Shown here piece by piece: positions 58,204-64,000 of a stretch of 64,000 nucleotides of DNA. The translations under genes were made by a program, and so were the position numbers. This DNA is from Anniella stebbinsi (Eukaryota; Chordata; Lepidosauria; Squamata; Anniellidae). The first letter of the stretch is position 1. The number at the start of each line of letters is the position of its first letter. The notes below the pieces were generated by a model that worked only from the letters and a program-made list of their open reading frames with translations, did no database searches and was not told the DNA's origin. The stretch is from assembly GCA_029215795.1 (NCBI GenBank), contig JARDYH010000005.1:14788001-14852000 (forward strand), written 5' to 3'.

Positions 58204-58521
58204 TAGGGTGACCATATGAAAAGGAGGACAGGGCTCCTGTAACTTTAACAGTTGCGTAGAGAAGGGAATTTCAGCTGGTGTCCTTTGTATGCATGCAGCA
58301 CCTGGTGAAATTCCCTCTTCATCACTGTAGTTAAAGCTGCAGGAGCTATACTAGAGTGACCAGGTACAAAAGCGGGCAGGGCTCCTGCAGCTTTAACTAC
58401 AGTGATGAAGAGGGAATTTCACCAGGTGCTGCATGCATACAAATGACACCAGCTGAAATTCCCTTCTCTACACAACTGTTAAAGATACAAGAGCCCTGTC
58501 TTCCTTTTCATATGGTCACCC

Positions 58522-58635
58522 TAATTTAAATGGAATTTGCTTCCTTCCATGCACTTAAGCATGCTTAAGGAACGTTAGCAAGTGTTCCTTAAGCATGCTT
58601 AAGTGCATGGAAAGAAGCAAATTCCATTTAAATTA
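58522..58635. repeat. Palindromic spacer 1 (forward orientation)
   Basis: The arms TGCACTTAAGCATGCTTAAG are repeated inverted around the loop AACGTTAGCAAGTGTT. One mismatch lies between the arms (TTCCTTCC against TTCTTTCC). Confidence 0.92.
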
Positions 58636-58961
58636 GGGTGACCATATGAAAAGGAGGACAGGGCTCCTGTAACTTTAACAGTTGTGTAGAGAAGGGAATT
58701 TCAGCTGGTGTCATTTGTATGCATGCAGCACCTGGTGAAATTCCCTCTTCATCACAACAGTTAAAGCTGCAGGAGCCCTGCCCTCTTTTGCATTTGATCA
58801 TTCTAGCTGTACTAGCTAGCTATCCTGCAGCTTTAACTACAGTGATGAAGAGGGAATTTCACCAGGTGCTGCATGCATACAAAGGTCACCAGCTGAAATT
58901 CCCTTCTCTACGCAACTGTTAAAGATACAAGAGCCCTGTCTTCCTTTTCATATGGTCACCC

Positions 58962-59075
58962 TAATTTAAATGGAATTTGCTTCTTTCCATGCACTTAAGC
59001 ATGCTTAAGGAACACTTGCTAACGTTCCTTAAGCATGCTTAAGTGCATGGAAGGAAGCAAATTCCATTTAAATTA
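58962..59075. repeat. Palindromic spacer 2 (inverted relative to spacer 1)
   Basis: Same sequence as spacer 1, but the loop reads AACACTTGCTAACGTT, the reverse complement, so this spacer has flipped or been duplicated in the opposite orientation. Confidence 0.92.
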
Positions 59076-59392
59076 GGGTGACCATATGAAAAGGAAGACA
59101 GGGCTCCTGTAACTTATAACAGTTGCGTAGAGAAGGGAATTTCAGCAGGTGTCCTTTGTATACATGCAGCACCTGGTGAAATTCCCTCTTCACTACAACA
59201 GTTAAAGCTGCAGGAGCCCTGCCCGCTTTTGTACCTGGTCACTCTAGTATAGCTCCTGCAGCTTTAACTACAGTGATGAAGAGGGAATTTCACCAGGTGC
59301 TGCATGCATACAAAGGACACCTGCTAAAATTCCTTTTCTACGCAACTGTTAAAAGTTACAGGAGCCCTGTCTTCCTTTTCATATGGTCACCC

Positions 59393-59506
59393 TAATTTAA
59401 ATGGAATTTGCTTCTTTCCATGCACTTAAGCATGCTTAAGGAACACTTGCTAACGTTCCTTAGGCATGCTTAAGTGCATGGAAGGAAGCAAATTCCATTT
59501 AAATTA
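59393..59506. repeat. Palindromic spacer 3 (orientation of spacer 2)
   Basis: The loop reads AACACTTGCTAACGTT, with one substitution in the right arm (TTAGGCATG). Confidence 0.92.
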
Positions 59507-59828
59507 GGGTGACCATATGAAAAGGAAGACAGGGCTCTTGTATCTTTAACAGTTGCGTAGAGAAGGGAATTTCAGCTGGTGTCCTTTGTATGCATGCAGC
59601 ACCTGGTGAAATTCCCTCTTCATCACTGTAGTTAAAGCTGCAGGAGCTATACTAGAGTGACCAGGTACAAAAGCGGGCAGGGCTCCTGCAGCTTTAACTA
59701 CAGTGATGAAGAGGGAATTTCACCAGGTGCTGCATGCATACAAAGGACACCAGCTGAAATTCCCTTCTCTACACAACTGTTAAAAGTTACAGGAGCCCTG
59801 TCCTCCTTGGTCACCCTATTGAAGCCCC

Positions 59829-60480
59829 AGCAGGTAAGTGCCCCGCGCCCCCGCGCCGCCCCCCCCGCCGTGCGCCCCAGCGCCGCCCCCCCGCCCCGCG
59901 CCCCCGCACGGCACCCCCACCCGCCCCCCCCACACCCGCCGTGCGCACCCGCGACGCCCCCCCACCGCACGCACCCGCGCGGCCCCCCCACCCGCCGCGA
60001 GCCCCCCCGCCGCACGCACTCGCGCGGCCCCCCCACCCGCCACGAGCACCCCCGCCGCACGCACCCGCGCGGCCCCCCCACCCGCCGCGAGCACCCGCAC
60101 CGCCCCCCCACCGCGAGCACCCGCGCCGCCCCCCCGCCGCGAGCACCCGCACCGCCCCCCTGCCGCGAGCACCCGCGCGGCCCCCCCTGCCGCGAGCACC
60201 CGCGCCGCCCCCCCGCCGCGAGCACCCGCACCGCCCCCCCGCCGTGAGCACCCGCCCCGCCGCCCCCCACCCACCGCGAGCACCCGCGCCGCCCCCCCAC
60301 CCCCCACGCACTCCTTGCCTGCTGCTGCTGGGGCGTCCGTTTCCCTCCGTGCTTGGAATCTACTGAGAAACAGGCTTCTTGGCCTGTCTCTCAGCAGTGC
60401 GCCGAGTGATGACGTCATCACCCGGCGCGCTACTGAGGGATAGGCCGCGAAGCCTGTTTCTCAGTAGATTCCGAGCACCC
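59829..60480. repeat. C-rich minisatellite plus palindrome, block 1
   Basis: AGCAGGTAAGTGCCCC is followed by about 470 bp of degenerate units such as CGCGAGCACCCGCGCC with C7 runs (59836-60310). Then come the shared lead TTGCCTGCTGCTGCTGGGGC and a palindrome at 60349-60478. The minus strand is G-rich with many G-runs. Open frames on all frames give Pro/Arg/Ala or Gly/Ala/Arg low complexity and are not genes. Confidence 0.88.
60349..60478. repeat. Palindrome 1 centred on GATGACGTCATC
   Basis: The arms GAATCTACTGAGAAACAGGC and the complement GCCTGTTTCTCAGTAGATTC meet at a perfect centre containing TGACGTCA, the CRE consensus. The arms differ at a few bases (TTGGCCTGTC against GCGGCCTATC). Confidence 0.9.
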
Positions 60481-61010
60481 AGCAGGTAAGTGCCCCCCCG
60501 CCGTGTGCCCCCGCGCCGCCCCCCCGCCCCGCGCCCTTGCACGGCCCCCCCACCCGCCCCGCGCCCCCGTGCCTCCCCCACACCCGCCGTGCGCACCCGC
60601 GCCGCCCCCCCCGCCGCGAGCACCCGCGCCGCCCCCCCCGCCGCGAGCACCCGCGCGGCCCCCCACCCGCCGCGAGCACCCGCGCGGCCCCCCACCCGCC
60701 GCGAGCACCCGCGCGGCCCCCCACCCGCCGCGAGCACCCGCACCGCCCCCCCGCCGCGAGCACCCGCCCCGCCGCCCCCCACCCACCGCGAGCACCCGCG
60801 CCGCCCCCCCACCCCCCACGCGCTCCTTGCCTGCTGCTGCTGGGGCGTCCGTTTCCCTCCGTGCTTGGAATCTACTGAGAAACAGGCTTCTTGGCCTGTC
60901 TCTCAGCAGTGCGCCGAGTGATGACGTCATCACCCGGCGCGCTACTGAGGGATAGGCCGCGAAGCCTGTTTCTCAGTAGATTCCGAGCACCGGAGGGAAA
61001 CGGACGCCCC
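60481..61010. repeat. C-rich minisatellite plus palindrome, block 2
   Basis: A tandem copy of block 1, beginning with the same AGCAGGTAAGTGCCCC but with a shorter minisatellite (about 60490-60825). The palindrome-bearing end is almost identical to that of block 1. A third start, AGCCGGTAGGTGCC, lies at 61011. Confidence 0.88.
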
Positions 61011-61015
61011 AGCCG
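60836..61015. repeat. Palindrome 2, extended arms
   Basis: Same core as palindrome 1, but the arms extend outward to GCTGGGGCGTCCGTTTCCCT and its complement (AGGGAAACGGACGCCCCAGC). The full foldback is about 180 bp; block 1 carries a shortened right arm. Confidence 0.9.
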
Positions 61016-61111
61016 GTAGGTGCCTCGCGCCGCCAGCCTCCCGCCACCGCCGCGTGACCCCCCGCTGCCCCGGTTTGCCCCCGCCGCCCCGCGGTTGGCC
61101 CAGCTCGCCCC

Positions 61112-61245
61112 AGGGCCATCTGGTCACCGTTTTGGGGGGCTAAATTTCCGGATTTGGCCCCCCAAAACGGTTTTTCCGCCCGGATGCGGATTTGCACCCC
61201 ATTTCCCGGATATGTCCGGACAAATCCGGGCGTCTGGTCACCCTA
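61112..61245. repeat. GC-rich hairpin next to the composite right end
   Basis: CCGTTTTGGGGGGC pairs with GCCCCCCAAAACGG at 61126-61169, between two GGTCACC motifs (61119 and 61236). Short CCGGA repeats follow (GGATATGTCCGGACAAATCC). Confidence 0.8.
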
Positions 61246-62173
61246 CGACATGAGGGAGGGATGAGCCACAGCCTTGTGCGATATCCCAGTGTCAGCAGTC
61301 ACCTTGAGGTGAAGTGTGGTGTTTGTGAAACTGTGACACCCGGCCCAACTCTTTTCAACCCAGAGCTCATTTTCTCTGGCACCATTTCCTATTGTCAATG
61401 AAAACAAAAATTGAGAGGAAACTGCCCTCCCCAAGCAGGCTCACGTCGACCCACATAGTTTCAAACCACTCAGGACTTGGCTGAGGCCCAGCAGGGTGGA
61501 AGCTTCCCATTTCACGAGGAGAAAAAGGAAACAATACGAGGAACCAGACTCCACATGCTTTTTCGCTTTTGCAAGAATTATGTCTGCTAAAGACGGCCTT
61601 CTCTCCGCCTCTCTGTCAGGTTTAATGTTGGATGCCTGCAGCGCCCTAAAAAGTCATTTAACATGCCTTTCTGCTTAATGTCTGGAAAGGAAAAACAAAG
61701 GCAGTGGGGGTGGGGGCCCTACGGCTGAAGGGCAAAAGCATAAATACTGCTTTCTCCCTGACGAAATACATGAGGGATGCTGAGATGCTGAGATGCTGTT
61801 CTTGTGGGTCTGCTCTGCCAGGGACGCCCACTCACTGGCTTCAAAGTTGTCTCCAGCAGAACATCCCTCTGGACAAGAACCTGTAGCCATGGCCCCCATT
61901 GTGGAAAGAGCCAGGCATCTCCTTAGTATAGGCCCATAGCCAGAAATAGTGTGTGAATGGGAGCCAAAGTGTACACTGGTAAGGCCATTGTAAATCAATG
62001 TGAAAGCAGAGGGCAGAACTACATATTTAGCGGTAGAGCTACGTCTTAAAATACAGGTCACCAGTGCAGAACTACAAAGCCCTCACGCCCTAGCCACTTT
62101 TTTCCTAGCTAGGCCCCAACACTGGAAATGAGCGCAATTTTGGGAAAGATAATATAATGCAAGGCCAGTAGCA
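61246..62173. other. Intergenic, nothing recognised
   Basis: No repeat or coding feature I can name. Short open frames have no protein signature. Confidence 0.55.
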
Positions 62174-62181
62174 CCCAATAT

Positions 62182-62501
62182 TAGGCTGACCATCTGAAAA
62201 GGAGGACAGGGCTCATATAACTTTAACAGTTGTAGAGAAAAGGGAATTTCAATCAGTGTCATTTGTATGCAATTAGTTCCTGGTGATATTCCCTCTTCAT
62301 CACAACAGTTAAAGGTGCAGGGGCTCTGCCTTCTTTTGTATATGGTCACTCTAGTATAGTGCCTGCACCTTTAACAGTTGTGATGAAGAGGGAATTTCAC
62401 TAGGAACTAATTGCATACAAATGACACTGGCTGAAATTCCCTTTTCTCTACAACTGTTAAAGTTATATGAGCCCTGTCCTCCTTTTCAGATGGTCAGCCT
62501 A
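62182..62501. mobile_element. hAT-type MITE copy 4 (320 bp)
   Basis: TAGGCTGACCATCTGAAAAG and a complementary end, with a perfect 8-bp duplication CCCAATAT at 62174-62181 and 62502-62509. The internal foldback is as in copies 1-3. Confidence 0.93.
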
Positions 62502-62509
62502 CCCAATAT

Positions 62510-63220
62510 CCTCAGGCAGCTGTCAGGGTTCCAGCATAATAGTGCAGCCTACTACTGGGGTTGGGTGGCTGGGTCTGTGAGCCACCCAGCAGTTTAATTA
62601 TCCATAATGCCCCTAGCATAGCAGCTGCCATTTAATTTCCCACAATGCCCTTGAGAAATGCTACATCAAGGGCATTGTGGGTAATTAAAATGGCAGACAG
62701 GTCACAGCTACCCAGCGGATTGCAGAACTGCTGCTACCATCACCAACAATAAACAGCAGATAAGCCCACCAGAGAGCACTTTGCTAATGGCCCCTTTGCC
62801 TTTGGCCCCACCCCCTTTGCCTTTGGCCCCACCCACCACTGAAACACAGCCCCTGAGAGCTTCTATGAAATTGAATTCATCCTTTAGGCTGAAAGAGGTT
62901 CCCCACAATGACTGAACCTTTCCCTTGAATACGGCTCTGAATTTTCCTAGGTCTATGAAGAATCTTATACAGGCCCTTGCTCTCATTTCCCTGTAAAGCA
63001 GGTCAGAAAAAATATTTTTCCCCATCGCAAAATGGGAATGCTGGGAAAGACTGGTGCCGGGAAAGGTTGCTGGATAGTTTGCACATTGCAGCCACAGCAG
63101 AAATAATTATGAATTTCTCCATAAAAAAATAATATTACCATTAATGTTTGTGGTAATATTTTAGCTTCAAGCCTTTTACAGTCTTTCAGGGCTAGCTGTG
63201 GTTACGAGTCATTTAGTGGA
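62510..63220. other. Intergenic with two hairpins
   Basis: A short hairpin at 62562-62592 (GGGTGGCT / AGCCACCC) and a longer one at 62625-62696 (CTGCCATTTAATTTCCCACA paired with TGTGGGTAATTAAAATGGCAG-like sequence). A tandem duplication of CCCCTTTGCCTTTGGCCCCA lies near 62790-62830. Otherwise nothing is recognised. Confidence 0.65.
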
Positions 63221-63224
63221 ATGA

Positions 63225-64000
63225 ACTGTGCCAGCACCCAGCTCTACTTCTCCTTTTCATCAAACTCAGGTGAGGCAGTAGCTGTTCTGAATCAGTATCT
63301 GGGCACAGTAATGGACTGGATGAGGGTCAATAAACTGAGACTCGATCCAGACAAGACGGAGGTACTGTTTGTGGGTGGTTCGTCTGTCCGGCTAGGTGAT
63401 GTTCACCCCGTTCTGGATGGGGTTGCACTCTCCCTAAAGCATCGGGTCCGTAGTTTGGGGGTGCTCCTGGATCCAGAACTGTCACTTGAGGCACAGGTGA
63501 ACTCAGTGGCAAGGAACACCTTTTATTAGCTTAGGCTGATATACCAACTGCATCCTTATCTGGACAGAGATAGCCTAGCTACAGTTATCCATGCTCTGAT
63601 AACCTCTAGTCTGGGTTACTGCAATGCGTTATACGTGGGGCTGCCTTTGAAAACAGTCCAGAAACTTCAACTTGTACAAAACAGGGCAGCCAGACTGTTA
63701 ATGGGGACTGGCCAGGTTGTCTGAAGGAACGCCTCCTCCCTTATGTACCTGCCAGGACCCCAAGATCATCCTCGGGGGGGGGGGTCCTTCTCCATGAGCC
63801 CCTGTCAATGGAAGTGAGGCAGATGGCTACCAGGAGGAGGGTCCTCTTGGCTGTGGCACCCCGGCTGTGGAATGAGCTCCCTAGAGAGGTTCACCTGGCA
63901 CCTACATTATACTCCTTCAGATGCCAGGTTAAGATGTTTGTATTTTCACATTATTTTCACAGTTTTTCAGTTTGATTTTTAACCTTGAAGTTTAAATTTG
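63225..64000 (+). mobile_element. L2-type LINE fragment running off the window end
   Basis: It starts inside the reverse transcriptase just after the YADD position (TQLYFSFSSNSGEAVAVLNQ) and continues with DKTEVLFVGG and VRSLGVLLDPELSLEAQV. A stop follows near 63527, then a decayed C-terminal extension. It is the same family as 52790-54825 with independent defects, and not functional. Confidence 0.88.

Larger units (their letters stand above)
58204..59818. repeat. Array of four hAT MITE units separated by palindromic spacers
   Basis: The MITE units are at 58204-58523, 58634-58963, 59074-59394 and 59505-59818, at a period of about 430-440 bp. Each has TAGGGTGACCATATGAAAAG ends and a foldback interior. 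The three spacers (58522-58635, 58962-59075 and 59393-59506) are near-perfect palindromes with arms of about 50 bp starting TAATTTAAATGGAATTTGC. The last unit has a shortened right end (CCTTGGTCACCCTA). The subfamily carries CACCTGGTGAAATTCCC and GCATGCAGCA in place of the internal words of the single copies. No target duplication surrounds the array. Confidence 0.9.
56268..61245. mobile_element. Candidate 5-kb composite with hAT-like ends
   Basis: The left end TAGGGTGACCATATTTTGG and the right end GTCTGGTCACCCTA are complementary for the terminal 11 bases. CACATGAG lies just left of it (56260-56267) and GACATGAG one base beyond it (61247-61254), a possible imperfect 8-bp duplication. It holds a diverged direct repeat, the MITE array and the C-rich blocks. 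No transposase frame is seen. The interpretation as one element is tentative. Confidence 0.4.

Noticed and set aside
59657..60955. Many overlapping Pro/Arg/Ala and Gly/Ala/Arg-rich open frames on both strands
   Set aside because: They exist because the C-rich minisatellite lacks stop codons in every frame. There is no start context, domain or splice structure.
58204..61015. CRISPR array
   Set aside because: The repeats are hundreds of bases long, palindromic and transposon-derived, in a vertebrate genome. There are no short unique spacers and no cas genes.
45121..64000. The neighbouring gene LPAR2, expected next to GMIP in mammals
   Set aside because: No G-protein-coupled receptor exon is visible on either strand. 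It may lie beyond the window or the order may differ in this species.

Overview
The window looks like squamate reptile (lizard or snake) nuclear DNA. The evidence is a vertebrate gene split into many small exons with GT-AG introns, embedded in L2-type and CR1 LINE fragments, tRNA-derived SINEs, hAT-type MITEs and full-length DIRS retrotransposons. The species is an inference from repeat content; no search was run.

The only host gene I can support is GMIP (GEM-interacting protein, a Rho GTPase-activating protein) on the + strand from 209 to 45120. Its first exons lie upstream of the window. Fifteen exons can be placed by splice sites and phase. They encode, in order, the C-terminal part of the F-BAR coiled coil (209-6763), a Ser-rich linker (9763-15291), a C1 zinc finger (17246-19948), the RhoGAP domain (about 19760-32450), and a tail ending in the KHFEIT-type motif and a stop codon at 45120. 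All junctions agree in phase except the start of the penultimate exon.

Two nearly complete DIRS retrotransposons sit in GMIP introns in the same orientation as the gene: element A (24997-30897) in the intron that splits the RhoGAP domain, and element B (36092-42062) in the last intron. Each has inverted terminal repeats, an internal complementary region that copies the joined element ends, a gag-like ORF, an RT-RNase H ORF and a tyrosine recombinase ORF. Both have long open frames and nearly identical ITR pairs, but they belong to different subfamilies. In both copies gag and recombinase share one frame, interrupted only by the gag TGA, and that frame stays open across the whole RT ORF.

From 45121 to 64000 I find no host coding exon. 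This part holds a decayed L2-type LINE (52790-54825), an antisense L2 piece, another L2 piece running off the window end, two further hAT MITEs with perfect 8-bp target duplications, and an unusual 5-kb composite at 56268-61245. The composite contains four MITE units alternating with palindromic spacers, then duplicated C-rich blocks each ending in a long palindrome centred on GATGACGTCATC. It is the least explained structure in the window.
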